NCBI GenBank assembly: GCA_015478655.1
Contig: JADMIJ010000016.1
Location: 1 to 59,369 of the forward strand
Direction: 5' to 3'
Source: Acidimicrobiales bacterium
GTDB taxonomy: Bacteria > Actinomycetota > Acidimicrobiia > Acidimicrobiales > RAAP-2
Length of the DNA stretch: 59,369 nt
Shown: positions 50,707 through 59,344 of the stretch, piece by piece
Numbering within the stretch: position 1 is the stretch's first letter
Layout: every line of letters starts with the position of its first letter
Translations under genes and position numbers: made by a program
Notes under the pieces: generated by a model
Databases searched by the model: none
Seen by the model: only the letters and a program-made list of their open reading frames with translations
What the model was told of the DNA's origin: nothing

Positions 50707-50718
50707 CCGGTATACCGG
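50707..50718. promoter_or_regulatory. 12-bp palindrome before aldo/keto reductase
   Basis: CCGGTATACCGG is a perfect palindrome ending 5 nt before ATG 50724. It contains TATACC, a weak -10 candidate. Operator function is possible. Confidence 0.4.
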
Positions 50719-50748
50719 AGTCCATGCCCAAAGATTCTGTCCTGCTGG

Positions 50749-51570
50749 GTGGTCGGCCCGTTCATCGCATGGGATTTTGGTGCCATGCAGCTGCCCGGTC
50801 CTGGTGTGTTTGGGCCGCCCAAGGATCGGGACCTTGCCTTGGCCGTGCTCCGCCGTGCGGTTGACGCCGGGGTGAACCACATCGACACTGCTCAGTTCTA
50901 CGGGCCGGATGTGGCCAACGAGCTACTGCGTGAGGCGCTTCATCCCTATCCCGCCGACCTCGTGCTGGTGTCGAAAGTTGGCGCCAAGCGAGACGGTCGG
51001 GGTCGGTGGCTTCCCGCGCAACGGACCGAGGAACTCCGGGCCGGCGTCGAAGCCAACCTGGCCTCCCTCGGTCTGGAGCAAGTCCCGGTCGTGAACCTGC
51101 GTCGTCTTCCCGAGTCCGCTGTTCCGCTCACGGAGCAGCTGGACCTCATGGAGGCCCTGCGTCGGGAGGGCCTCATCGGAGGGATCGGATTGAGCAACGT
51201 CGGTTTGGAGGAGTACCGGACAGCCGGCTCTCTGATCGAGGTGGCGTGCGTTCAGAATCCATACAACTTGGCTGACAGGACTGGAGAGGATGTCTTCGAG
51301 GCTTGCCGATCAGAAGGGACTCCGTTCGTCCCGTTCTTCCCATTGGGCTCGGCCTTCCACTCCGAGAACCCAGTGCTCGGCGCACCATCAGTCCAGGCCA
51401 CGGCTCAGCGGCTCGGGGCAACGTCGGCCCAAGTCGCCCTGGCTTGGCTGCTGCACCTGGCACCGAATGTGCTTCTCATCCCCGGAACGTCATCGATCCT
51501 CCACTTGGAAGAGAACCTTGCCGCCGCCGACCTCTTGCTCGACGAAGAAGCCCTTGAAGCCCTTCCGTAG
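50749..51570 (+). CDS. aldo/keto reductase (N-terminus frame-shifted)
   Basis: A 273-residue AKR barrel. Catalytic Asp and Tyr appear in HIDTAQFYGP and Lys in LVSKVGAK; the usual catalytic His region reads VVNLRRLPES. NADPH-binding sequence near the end is LLIPGTSSILHLEENL. The listed GTG start gives an odd N-terminus. The normal one (MPKDSVLLGGRPVHRMGF) is in another frame from ATG 50724, and removing one T from the run at 50775-50778 would join it to GAMQLPGPG. The gene is therefore 50724-51570 with a one-base insertion or a sequence error. Confidence 0.82.
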   Translation: MVGPFIAWDFGAMQLPGPGVFGPPKDRDLALAVLRRAVDAGVNHIDTAQFYGPDVANELLREALHPYPADLVLVSKVGAKRDGRGRWLPAQRTEELRAGVEANLASLGLEQVPVVNLRRLPESAVPLTEQLDLMEALRREGLIGGIGLSNVGLEEYRTAGSLIEVACVQNPYNLADRTGEDVFEACRSEGTPFVPFFPLGSAFHSENPVLGAPSVQATAQRLGATSAQVALAWLLHLAPNVLLIPGTSSILHLEENLAAADLLLDEEALEALP

Positions 51571-51649
51571 AAGGCGAGCTGAGTCGGTCCCAGGACCCAC
51601 CGTGGCTGGGAGGGCTCCGACCCAGCAAACCTGGCCCGTCTGAGATCAG

Positions 51650-52525
51650 TTAGAACCTGACGGTGACGCCGGTAAGCGTCTCGGACAGGTTCCAGAGGCC
51701 TGCTGCCGTGGTCTCATCGTACGAGCGTCGGCTGGATCTCACGGTCTTTGGATAGCCGCGTTGTTCAAACAGTCCGTCAGGCCCGATGAAGGAACCACCG
51801 GGCAGCGGCGGTTGGGTGGCTGCATAAAGTGCGGGCAGAGCCCCCATGTGGGCGCTCTGCGCGACGAGGCAGTTGGTGACACTCATGACTCTGTCCTGGA
51901 ACGAATCGGTATGGGACTGCAAGTTGGTGGCTGCATAGCCGGGGTGCGCAGCGAGTGCCTTGCCGGTCGATCCGGCGGCAGAGAATCGACGGTCGAGCTC
52001 GTAGGTGAACAGGAGATTGGCCAACTTGGACTGGCCGTAGGCTTGCCAGCGCTGATAGCGGCGACGGTCCCAGTTCAGGTCGTCGAGGTGGATACGCCCC
52101 ATTCGGTGTGCAGCGCTGGACATGGTGACGACTCGATCGGTGATTCGTCCCAGCAAGAGGCCGGTGAGGGCAAAGTGACCGAGGTGGTTGGTCCCGATCT
52201 GTAGTTCAAACCCGTCCTTGGTCCTACTCTTTGGAGTCGCCATCACGCCCGCGTTGTTCACCAAGACGGCAATCTCGCCCAGATCGGCAGCGAAGGCGCG
52301 TATTGAGGCCAGGTCGGCTAGATCCAGATGACGGACCTCTGTTTGACCGGGCATTGCCGCCGCGGCCTGCTCGCCCTTCTTGGTGTCCCGACAAGCGACG
52401 ATGACATTCGCACCAGCACGCGCCAGTTCAGTGGCGGCCACCGCGCCGAGCCCACTGTTGGCTCCGGTGACCACGAAGGTCCGTCCGCTCTGGTCGGGGA
52501 TGTCGGCAGCGGTCCACTTGGCCAT
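51650..52525 (-). CDS. short-chain dehydrogenase/reductase (retinol dehydrogenase-like)
   Basis: A 291-residue SDR of the RDH11-14/WWOX-like type. Motifs are VTGANSGLGAVAATELARAG, NNAGVM, catalytic Ser in TMSSAAH and Tyr-x-x-x-Lys in YGQSKLAN, with HPGY after it. ATG 52525 lies 6 nt after a TAAGGT -10 box; GGAGGG is directly adjacent to the ATG, too close to act as a ribosome binding site. A leaderless transcript is likely. Substrate unknown. Confidence 0.9.
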   Translation of the reverse strand: MAKWTAADIPDQSGRTFVVTGANSGLGAVAATELARAGANVIVACRDTKKGEQAAAAMPGQTEVRHLDLADLASIRAFAADLGEIAVLVNNAGVMATPKSRTKDGFELQIGTNHLGHFALTGLLLGRITDRVVTMSSAAHRMGRIHLDDLNWDRRRYQRWQAYGQSKLANLLFTYELDRRFSAAGSTGKALAAHPGYAATNLQSHTDSFQDRVMSVTNCLVAQSAHMGALPALYAATQPPLPGGSFIGPDGLFEQRGYPKTVRSSRRSYDETTAAGLWNLSETLTGVTVRF

Positions 52526-52531
52526 CCCTCC

Positions 52532-52537
52532 ACCTTA
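52532..52537 (-). promoter_or_regulatory. -10 box of leaderless SDR gene
   Basis: TAAGGT on the minus strand ends 6 nt before ATG 52525. Confidence 0.5.
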
Positions 52538-52628
52538 GAAGTCCTCGACCTCACCTGATCCCGCTCGCATTGGGGATACGTTGACGGATCAGCGAAGTAC
52601 TGCTCAGGGATTTGGCAACGGAGGGACC

Positions 52629-53460
52629 ATGAGAGGGCTCAAGGGAAAGTGCATCGTCGTGACGGGGGCTGCATCGGGCATCGGGTGGGCCTGCGCACAC
52701 CGGCTGATCGCAGAAGGTGCACGAGTGGTGGGGGCGGACATCGTGGACCTCCCTGCCGGCCCGTTGGGCCCGTCGGGAAAGCCGGTGACCAAGAGGTCAT
52801 GGGAGTTCCACCTCGTCGACATTGCGGACGAAGGGTCAGTACTGCAACTTGTAGCCTCCGCCGGTCGCTTCGGAGGCCGCATCGACGGGCTGGTCAACGC
52901 GGCCGGTGTGGCAAGTGGGGGGCCGGTGCACATGCTTCCCGCCGAGGAGTGGGATCGCGTTCTCCGGGTCAACCTGACCGGCACATACCTGGTGGCGAAG
53001 CACGTGATCAATGCCATGTTGGGGCAACCGAGCGTGGAAGGGTCGCGTGGCGCCGTCGTCACGGTTGCCAGCATCGAGGGGCTCGAGGGCACCGCCGGAG
53101 GCAGCGTCTACAGTGCCTCCAAAGGGGGTGTGGTCATCCTCACGAAGAGCATGGCCATCGACTACGCGGGCCGAGGTATCAGGGTCAATGCCCGCTGTAT
53201 GTCCCGGCTTCATCGACACTCCGATGACGCAGCAGGTGTTCGAGGCGCCAGGGTTGGAGCCGTCGAAAGTCAGTGCGATCGCTGAACACAAGCTTGGTCG
53301 CTTTGGACGCCCCGAAGAGGTTGCCGCCGCTTCCGCCTTCCTGCTGTCAGACGACGCGTCCTTCATCACCGGCCAGGCCCTGGCGGTGGACGGGGGATAC
53401 ACGGCCGGACGGGACCACGGCGTCACCAAGATGCTGGGGCTCTCGGGGCCCGAGGTCTGA
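52629..53460 (+). pseudogene. frame-shifted short-chain dehydrogenase/reductase
   Basis: The first part, from ATG 52629 with a GGAGGG site, encodes a normal SDR: VVTGAASGIGWACAHRLIAEG, NAAGVASG, Tyr-x-x-x-Lys in YSASKGGV, then GIRVNA. At about 53190-53200 the frame is lost; [20 protein letters not shown] to [10 protein letters not shown] continues in the next frame to TGA 53460. The local sequence carries one or four surplus bases. Joined, the protein would be about 276 residues. It is a pseudogene unless the sequence is wrong. Confidence 0.82.
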
Positions 53461-53604
53461 TTGCTCGGACTTTCCCGGACCTTCACGGCCTCGGGATTCG
53501 CCCATACTGCCGGGTGCCGTGGATACCGTGACTCGCGATTGACAGCCCCACGCAGTGAGGGTTCACTAGATCTGAAATTGAAGTTGAGAGTGGGAGGCAG
53601 ACCC

Positions 53605-54996
53605 ATGGCGGAGATTGCAGTCGACACGGTAAGCGAGCTTCGGAAGTCATTTGAGGGTGAGGTCTCACTCCCCGGCTCATCGTCATACGACGAGGCGGTC
53701 CGCATCTGGAACGGTGCTGTCACCCGACGACCGGCTGTCGTCGCAAGCTGTACCACGGCGGGGGATGTCGTCGCCGCTCTCGAGGTGGCTCGCAGGGAGG
53801 GCCTCGAACTATCGGTCCGGGGCGGCGGCCACAACTATGCAGGTAACGCATTGTGCGAAGGGGGCATGATGATCGACCTCACTCCGATGAAGACGGTGAC
53901 GGTGGACGTCGAAGCGCAGCGAGCCACCTGTGGAGGAGGAACGACCTGGGGAGAGTTCGACGCTGCCACACAGGCACACGGTCTCGCCGTCCCCGGTGGG
54001 TTCATCAGCCATACCGGAGTCGCCGGCTTGACGTTGGGAGGTGGCATCGGTTGGCTCTCGCGGTTGGCGGGGCTGTCATCCGACAACCTGGTGGGAGCAA
54101 CGGTGGTGACCGCCGACGGACGGGTGCTGAAAGCGTCAGGCGATGAGAACCCCGACCTCTTTTGGGCCATACGCGGCGGCGGCGGCAATTTCGGTGTTGT
54201 CACCGAATTCGAGTTCGGACTCCATCAAGTCGGGCCCCTGGTGCATCTGGGCCTCTTCCTCTTCAGCCCGGAGCACGGGCGTGACCTCTTCCGCTTCGCC
54301 CGCGAGTTCGTCCGGGACCTTCCAGACGAATCGCAGGTCTTCCTGGCCGGACTCAACGCTCCGCCTGAGCCCTTCGTACCTGAGGAGCTGCAGCTCAGCC
54401 CGGTCTTCGGTCTCGTCGTCGTGGGACTTGGCGATGCCGAGACACACCAGCGTCTCATCGCTCCGATCAAGGACAGTCTCAGTCCAATCGTCGAACTGGT
54501 CACGCCCATCCCCTACGTGGACCTCCAGCAGATGTTCGACGCGTCCGCACCTTGGGGTCTGCACTCGTACGAGAAGGCCATCTACGTCGATGATCTGACC
54601 GACGGCGTCATCGACGCCATCGTCGAGCACCAGGCCAAGAAGATGTCACCGCTCTCATTTGTCCCGATCTTCAACTTCGGAGGGGCGTTTCGACGAGTGG
54701 ACGAGGAGGACACCGCCTTTGGCGGGTCTCGCGACACCGGCTATGCAATCAATATCTCGGCCACCACGCCATCTCCGGAGGAATTCGATGCCGAGCGGTC
54801 GTGGGTCCGCGACTACTGGTCCGCACTGCTTCCGCACGCCTCAGGCAGCGGAGGATACGTGAACTTCATGACCGAGTATGACGAGGACCGTGTCCGCAAC
54901 TCCTACGGTGCAAAGTACGAGAGACTGCAGCAGATCAAGGCCGCCTTCGACCCGGACAACGTCTTCCATCTCAATCCGAACATCAAACCTGCCTGA
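53605..54996 (+). CDS. FAD-linked oxidase with BBE domain
   Basis: A 463-residue flavoprotein of the berberine-bridge/oligosaccharide oxidase type. The PCMH FAD domain (about 35-205) contains the probable covalent His in RGGGHNYAG, then GVAGLTLGGGIGWLSRLAGLSSDNL. The C-terminal BBE segment is YGAKYERLQQIKAAFDPDNVFHLNPNI. The second, cysteinyl FAD attachment found in some members is not evident, so a single covalent link is likely. ATG 53605 has GGGAGG upstream. Substrate unknown. Confidence 0.92.
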   Translation: MAEIAVDTVSELRKSFEGEVSLPGSSSYDEAVRIWNGAVTRRPAVVASCTTAGDVVAALEVARREGLELSVRGGGHNYAGNALCEGGMMIDLTPMKTVTVDVEAQRATCGGGTTWGEFDAATQAHGLAVPGGFISHTGVAGLTLGGGIGWLSRLAGLSSDNLVGATVVTADGRVLKASGDENPDLFWAIRGGGGNFGVVTEFEFGLHQVGPLVHLGLFLFSPEHGRDLFRFAREFVRDLPDESQVFLAGLNAPPEPFVPEELQLSPVFGLVVVGLGDAETHQRLIAPIKDSLSPIVELVTPIPYVDLQQMFDASAPWGLHSYEKAIYVDDLTDGVIDAIVEHQAKKMSPLSFVPIFNFGGAFRRVDEEDTAFGGSRDTGYAINISATTPSPEEFDAERSWVRDYWSALLPHASGSGGYVNFMTEYDEDRVRNSYGAKYERLQQIKAAFDPDNVFHLNPNIKPA

Positions 54997-55019
54997 CCGT
55001 CCGCCTGGCGTCAACTGCT

Positions 55020-55036
55020 CCAGCTGACCCAGCTGG
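55020..55036 (+). terminator. hairpin after FAD oxidase
   Basis: CCAGCTG (55020-55026) and CAGCTGG (55030-55036) pair with a 3-nt loop 24 nt after the stop. No T-run. Confidence 0.4.
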
Positions 55037-55091
55037 GGACTGGAGGGGTCCCTCCCGAACCGGAATCCTTGGCCCGTTGAGTGGGCGGGAT

Positions 55092-55110
55092 TGACCGGAC
55101 GCCCCGGTCA
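55092..55110 (-). terminator. hairpin after MmcQ/YjbR-like gene
   Basis: TGACCGG (55092-55098) and CCGGTCA (55104-55110) pair around 5 nt, just beyond the stop of the minus-strand gene. No T-run. Confidence 0.4.
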
Positions 55111-55113
55111 GCC

Positions 55114-55488
55114 TCAGGTGAGGCGCTCTGCATCGAGCATCGCCAGCATCTTCTTGGGTGCCACGGCGCGGTAAGCGTCCTCACACAACACCTCCACCTC
55201 ATCCCAGGGCACCCGACCGTCGAGCCTCATTCCCAGCCATCCTCTGGATCCGACATAGGGCGGTCGGAAGAATCGCTGCGGTTTCATGGTGATGAATCCT
55301 TCTTGGGCGCCCGGAGGGGCGGCACACCACAGATGGGGAAAGTCGTGGTCATGGTGACCATGGGGCCAGAGCATGACGAACTGCTTACCGGCGAAGAATG
55401 CCGGCGCTCCATGGCTTACCCTCTCCGTCGCACCTGGAAGGGCCAGGCAGATCGCCCGGACCCGCTCTTCGATGCCACCACCGGCCAC
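55114..55488 (-). CDS. MmcQ/YjbR family protein
   Basis: A 124-residue protein of the YjbR-like fold (DUF419). Family hallmarks are ICLALPGATERVSHGAPAFFAG, FITMKPQRFFRPPYVGSRGWLGM and the late VAPKKMLA. The family is thought to bind DNA or small molecules, but its function is not established. GTG 55488 lies 6 nt after a TACTCT -10 box, which fixes the start. Confidence 0.88.
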   Translation of the reverse strand: MAGGGIEERVRAICLALPGATERVSHGAPAFFAGKQFVMLWPHGHHDHDFPHLWCAAPPGAQEGFITMKPQRFFRPPYVGSRGWLGMRLDGRVPWDEVEVLCEDAYRAVAPKKMLAMLDAERLT

Positions 55489-55494
55489 GGTTCA

Positions 55495-55500
55495 AGAGTA
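55495..55500 (-). promoter_or_regulatory. -10 box of leaderless MmcQ-like gene
   Basis: TACTCT on the minus strand ends 6 nt before GTG 55488. Confidence 0.6.
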
Positions 55501-55616
55501 CGTCGCTTCCCTAGTAAGGCCACACCCAGCCGAACTCGGCCGGACCCTTCTCAGTCGAGGGACCTCGCACCAGAGCGACCCAGCACGCCGGGCTGGTCTT
55601 ACGGTACAAAGGCACC

Positions 55617-56759
55617 GTGAGTCTCCGTCCCGTCGGCTGGGTGTTCGTTCTCTTCGGAATCTTCTGGGGCGGCTGGGCGGTGGCGGCAACTGAGCTGCAG
55701 CGGGCCCTCCACCTGTCCACCGGAGGACTGGGCCTTCTGCTGTCGCTCGCACTGGTGGGCGCGGCATCGGCGAATGCGATCGGCGGAACGTTGTGCGAGC
55801 GGTTCGGGACCGGAAGGGTGCTCAGTTGGTCGCTCCTGGGCTGGGCGGTACTGCTCGTACTCGGTGCCGCGGCCCGGACACCGATCGTGATGGCGCTCCT
55901 CATCATCGCCGTCGTGGCAACAGGCGGGCTCATCGACGTCGCCATCAACGTGGCCTCGTCGGCAGCCTTGGCCGGCAGCCCGGGACGGCTGGTCGCCTTC
56001 CACTCACGGTTCAATGCCGGAGCTGCGGCGGGCGCGGCGCTGACGGGTGTCCTCCTCGGCGTCGGCGCGTCGTGGCGATGGACGTGGGTGGGCGTCGCCG
56101 TGGCCGCCGTTGGCTTGGGAGTGGTGTGCCATCGGGTTCCACTCCCCGCCGGCGAACGGGGCGAGCGAGTGGCCCTGGGCGGTGCCTTCTCGCTCCTCCA
56201 CCGCGAGCGTCTCCTCGTGCTGGCTGGAGCGTTCGCGCTCGCCGCCATGGTCGAAGGCGGCATCGAGCTGTGGGGCGTTCTGTACCTGCGCACTCATCTG
56301 TCGTCGGGCCTCCTCCTCGGGGCCGGGGGAGCCGTGCTGGGGTACGCAGTCTCCGCCCTGGCGCGGTTCACACTCGGGCCCACGGTCGGGAGCAGGGGAT
56401 CGGGGCGGGGTGTGGTGATCGGGGCGGGAACGGCGGCGCTCGGCGTGGCGATTCTGGCCACGGCTCCGACGGCGGCCTTGGCCGCCATCGGTTTGGTGTT
56501 GGCCGCGGGCGGCATCTCCATGTGCTGGCCGCTACTGATAGCGCAGGCGGGGGCCCGGCGGTCCCGCGCCGGCGCGGTGGTCGGAGCGGTGACGGCGGTC
56601 GGCTATCTCGGGTTGGTCATTGGGCCTGCCGCAGTGGGGTGGGTGGCCCAGGCCGTCGGACTGCGTTCGGCCCTCTGGATGCTGGCCGCTGCGGCACTGA
56701 TCGTGGCGGTCGTCCCTATCAGATCGAGCAGTTTCGCGGCGAGCGGCTCACCGCCATGA
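55617..56759 (+). CDS. MFS transporter
   Basis: A 380-residue, 12-helix major facilitator carrier. The first helices read VGWVFVLFGIFWGGWAVAATELQ and the loop between helices 2 and 3 is GTLCERFGTGRVLS, a weak motif A. The sequence type resembles the small-sugar/YbjJ-like MFS group. GTG 55617 has AAAGG 5 nt upstream. No regulator or pathway gene is adjacent; the substrate is unknown. Confidence 0.85.
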   Translation: MSLRPVGWVFVLFGIFWGGWAVAATELQRALHLSTGGLGLLLSLALVGAASANAIGGTLCERFGTGRVLSWSLLGWAVLLVLGAAARTPIVMALLIIAVVATGGLIDVAINVASSAALAGSPGRLVAFHSRFNAGAAAGAALTGVLLGVGASWRWTWVGVAVAAVGLGVVCHRVPLPAGERGERVALGGAFSLLHRERLLVLAGAFALAAMVEGGIELWGVLYLRTHLSSGLLLGAGGAVLGYAVSALARFTLGPTVGSRGSGRGVVIGAGTAALGVAILATAPTAALAAIGLVLAAGGISMCWPLLIAQAGARRSRAGAVVGAVTAVGYLGLVIGPAAVGWVAQAVGLRSALWMLAAAALIVAVVPIRSSSFAASGSPP

Positions 56760-56937
56760 TCTGTGGACCTGAGTCAGGGGACGCGGACCAGACGACGTTA
56801 CGTCGTGTCGAACAGCCAGCACCGGGTGCCACCCCGCGCATCGAATTTGAGCCCCCACCTTCACGCAGGATAGAAGTGGGCAGTCCAATCGTCAGGTTCA
56901 GCCACACAGGCCACACGGGTTGAAGGGTAGCGAGCTA

Positions 56938-57585
56938 ATGAGCAACTCGGCATTCAGAGGTTGGCCCGCGACCGCGCTCGAGTTCTATGACGGCCTCGAG
57001 GCTCACAACTTCAAGGCGTACTGGCTGGACCACAAGGACATCTACGACAGGGATGTCAAACCACCCATGGAGGCACTCCTGGCCGAGCTGACCGGCGAGT
57101 TCGGCGAGGCTCGCCTCTTCCGCCCCTACCGTGACACGCGTTTCAGCGCCGACAAATCTCCCTACAAGACCGCGATGGCGGCAATGGTCGGCGATGGATA
57201 CATCCAGCTGTCGGCGAGCGGCTTGATGGCCGGCGTCGGCACCTATCACATGGCCCCGGATCAACTGGATCGATACCGCACCGCGGTCGCTGCGGAGGGA
57301 TCAGGCGCCGAGCTCGAGGGCGTCGTCAGAGATCTGTTGGGTGCGGGTCTCGACGTCCATGGCAGTGACGCGCTCAAGACCGTGCCCAGGGGTTACCCGA
57401 AGGATCACCCCAGGGTTGAGCTCCTTCGCTACAAGGGGATTGTGGCCATGAAGCTGTGGCCGGTCGCCCCGTGGCTCGGCACTTCGGCGGCCAAGAAGAA
57501 GATCGTAGACCTGTTCCGCACCGCCGGACCTCTCACCGATTGGTTGGCCGACCACGTCGGAGAGACGACCACTCAGGAGACATGA
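56938..57585 (+). CDS. DUF2461/TIGR02453 family protein
   Basis: A 215-residue soluble protein of the TIGR02453 family. Recognisable segments are FRGWPATALEFYDGLEAHNFKAYWLDHKDIYDRDVKPPMEALL, FRPYRDTRFSADKSPYKT and VPRGYPKDHPRVELLRYKG. The family has no known function. ATG 56938 gives the typical N-terminus; TTG 56920 in the same frame is possible. A non-coding stretch of about 180 bp separates it from the MFS gene. Confidence 0.88.
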   Translation: MSNSAFRGWPATALEFYDGLEAHNFKAYWLDHKDIYDRDVKPPMEALLAELTGEFGEARLFRPYRDTRFSADKSPYKTAMAAMVGDGYIQLSASGLMAGVGTYHMAPDQLDRYRTAVAAEGSGAELEGVVRDLLGAGLDVHGSDALKTVPRGYPKDHPRVELLRYKGIVAMKLWPVAPWLGTSAAKKKIVDLFRTAGPLTDWLADHVGETTTQET

Positions 57586-57699
57586 GATCCCGCCGCAAAT
57601 GGAAATGAGGCGTCCCCGAGTAGTGAGGTCCCTCCTCGGTCGGCTCCACACTGAAGCCCCGTTGCCGTGACTCGGCGGAACTCCAGGCGGATCGGCCTT

Positions 57700-58476
57700 C
57701 TACCCGGGATTCACCAGGCTGAAGGTCCCACCGAAGTGGTTCGGACCCTTGAGCTTGTTGCCGTTTCCCGTGGTGGCCGGATCGAGCGGGTGCCCGTTGG
57801 CATCGACGCGGGGGACTTCCTTGGAATAGAAGTAGAGCGGCCTCCCGTGGAAGGTGACTTGGTGAGTCCCATCGGCCCGTGTGAACTGACCCACCGACCC
57901 TTTCTGGATGCCGCCCGTGGCCAGGGGCGAACCGTTGGTGAGAACCGGAGGCCAGACGAGCGAGCACGCTCCAACACATGCACTGTGGTGCGCAGTCTCC
58001 TTGCTGTAGGCATAGGTCGTGAACGCAGTGGCGCCAGCCGTCGGGAACATGATTGCACTCACGATTGACTGGCCAGTGGCCAGGGTCTGGGGGGCAATGG
58101 AGGCCTGGCCGGCTGCCGGCAACCCCGTCTTGGATGAAACGAGATACCAGATGCCGTGCCAGGGTGGAAGCGGCAGCACCGACTCCACGAAGTCCTCGCC
58201 GGCGAACTGGTGCGGCCCCATATCGAAGAGATAGAGAGGATGGCCTGCGTAGGTGACCTGGCTCGCCTTCAGGTCCTTGCGGTAGATCCGACCAAGCAGT
58301 CGGTGATTCACCCCGGGGCCGGCAATGGGTGCACCGGTCGTTTCGACCGCTGGCCAATCTGCCGTCGTGTCGGTCTCAGAGCCCGCGGCAGCGTCGCGCT
58401 CCTCGTATGACCATTGACGCAGATCCACCGAATTGGGAAAAGGGAGCAGGTACCGCTTCCCTACGGGTGCCACCAC
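57700..58476 (-). CDS. COG4315-type repeat protein lacking its N-terminus
   Basis: A protein of up to 258 residues with two copies of the COG4315 repeat: RKDLKASQVTYAGHPLYLFD and RADGTHQVTFHGRPLYFYSKE. Between them is HSACVGACSLVWPPVLT with its Cys pair. In relatives the protein begins with a signal peptide and a first Cys-pair unit. Here the N-terminus has neither, and a TGA lies just upstream of GTG 58476, so it appears truncated. Homologues are secreted lipoproteins of unknown function. Confidence 0.75.
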   Translation of the reverse strand: MVAPVGKRYLLPFPNSVDLRQWSYEERDAAAGSETDTTADWPAVETTGAPIAGPGVNHRLLGRIYRKDLKASQVTYAGHPLYLFDMGPHQFAGEDFVESVLPLPPWHGIWYLVSSKTGLPAAGQASIAPQTLATGQSIVSAIMFPTAGATAFTTYAYSKETAHHSACVGACSLVWPPVLTNGSPLATGGIQKGSVGQFTRADGTHQVTFHGRPLYFYSKEVPRVDANGHPLDPATTGNGNKLKGPNHFGGTFSLVNPG

Positions 58477-58645
58477 GACGGGACGGTGCGGGTTGGCACG
58501 AGATCAGGCCAGCTCGTAGGTCCAAATTTCGTCCTCGGCTGAACGAATTCCATCTCGTGGATGGCCTACCCTCGCGTACTGCAGACCTATTGCAACCTCG
58601 CACCGAGAAGTATTCGATGCCCTCGGAAATGGGTAGAGAACCACC

Positions 58646-59344
58646 ATGAAGTTCAATCGGGGTGGCGGCCCTTCCCACCTTGTGGTGTGGATCACGGTTG
58701 CCGTCGTCGTCGTCGGCCTCACTGCGGTCATCGTCTGGAATCGTGACCTGCGCCACGCATCAGCGGCGAACGCGGGGATTTCGTGCCCTGGGGTTGTCGC
58801 GCCCGAGAACCACCATCCTCCGCTCACGGCGCTGGGAGTGCATCGCGTGGCACTCGTCGGCGACTCGATCATGTCCCAGGCATCGTGCTCAGTAGCCGAG
58901 AGCCTCGCCGCCGTCGGCATCCAGACCTACCGGTACCCCGTACCCGGCACTGGTCTGCTAACAGGGTTGGACTGGGTGAGCCATATGAAGCAGATCCTTC
59001 GATCTGATCATCCGGATGTGGTGGTCGCTGAATTTGTCGGCAACTATTTCGGGCCGCGGGCCCGGACAGCCGATGGCCGACCCATCGTGGCCGATAGTCC
59101 GGAATTCCTCGATGCCTGGAATCAGCGGGCCCGAGCGCTGTCGGACGCAGTACGAGCAGCCGGGGCTCAGATGTATTGGGTCAGTCCGCCCCCGATGCCG
59201 AGCAGTGTCTTTCGGAGCGCCCGACAGCTGTTCGAAGGATATGCCTCGATCGATGGCGACCATGTCCTCAACTCAGGGACCGTCCTGGCCGGCTCCGACG
59301 GGAACGAAGTAATCCGGCTCTTCGCGTTGAACTGGGGAGCGTGA
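58646..59344 (+). CDS. membrane-anchored SGNH-like hydrolase, possibly C-terminally truncated
   Basis: A 232-residue protein. One N-terminal helix (about 12-32) anchors an extracytoplasmic SGNH/GDSL-like domain: block I is ALVGDSIMSQ with probable nucleophile Ser, block III-like is EFVGNYFG. The Asp-x-x-His block expected near the C-terminus is not clear, and the protein stops at FALNWGA, 25 bp before the window ends. It may be shortened. The family includes acyl-esterases acting on cell-envelope polymers. Confidence 0.72.
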   Translation: MKFNRGGGPSHLVVWITVAVVVVGLTAVIVWNRDLRHASAANAGISCPGVVAPENHHPPLTALGVHRVALVGDSIMSQASCSVAESLAAVGIQTYRYPVPGTGLLTGLDWVSHMKQILRSDHPDVVVAEFVGNYFGPRARTADGRPIVADSPEFLDAWNQRARALSDAVRAAGAQMYWVSPPPMPSSVFRSARQLFEGYASIDGDHVLNSGTVLAGSDGNEVIRLFALNWGA

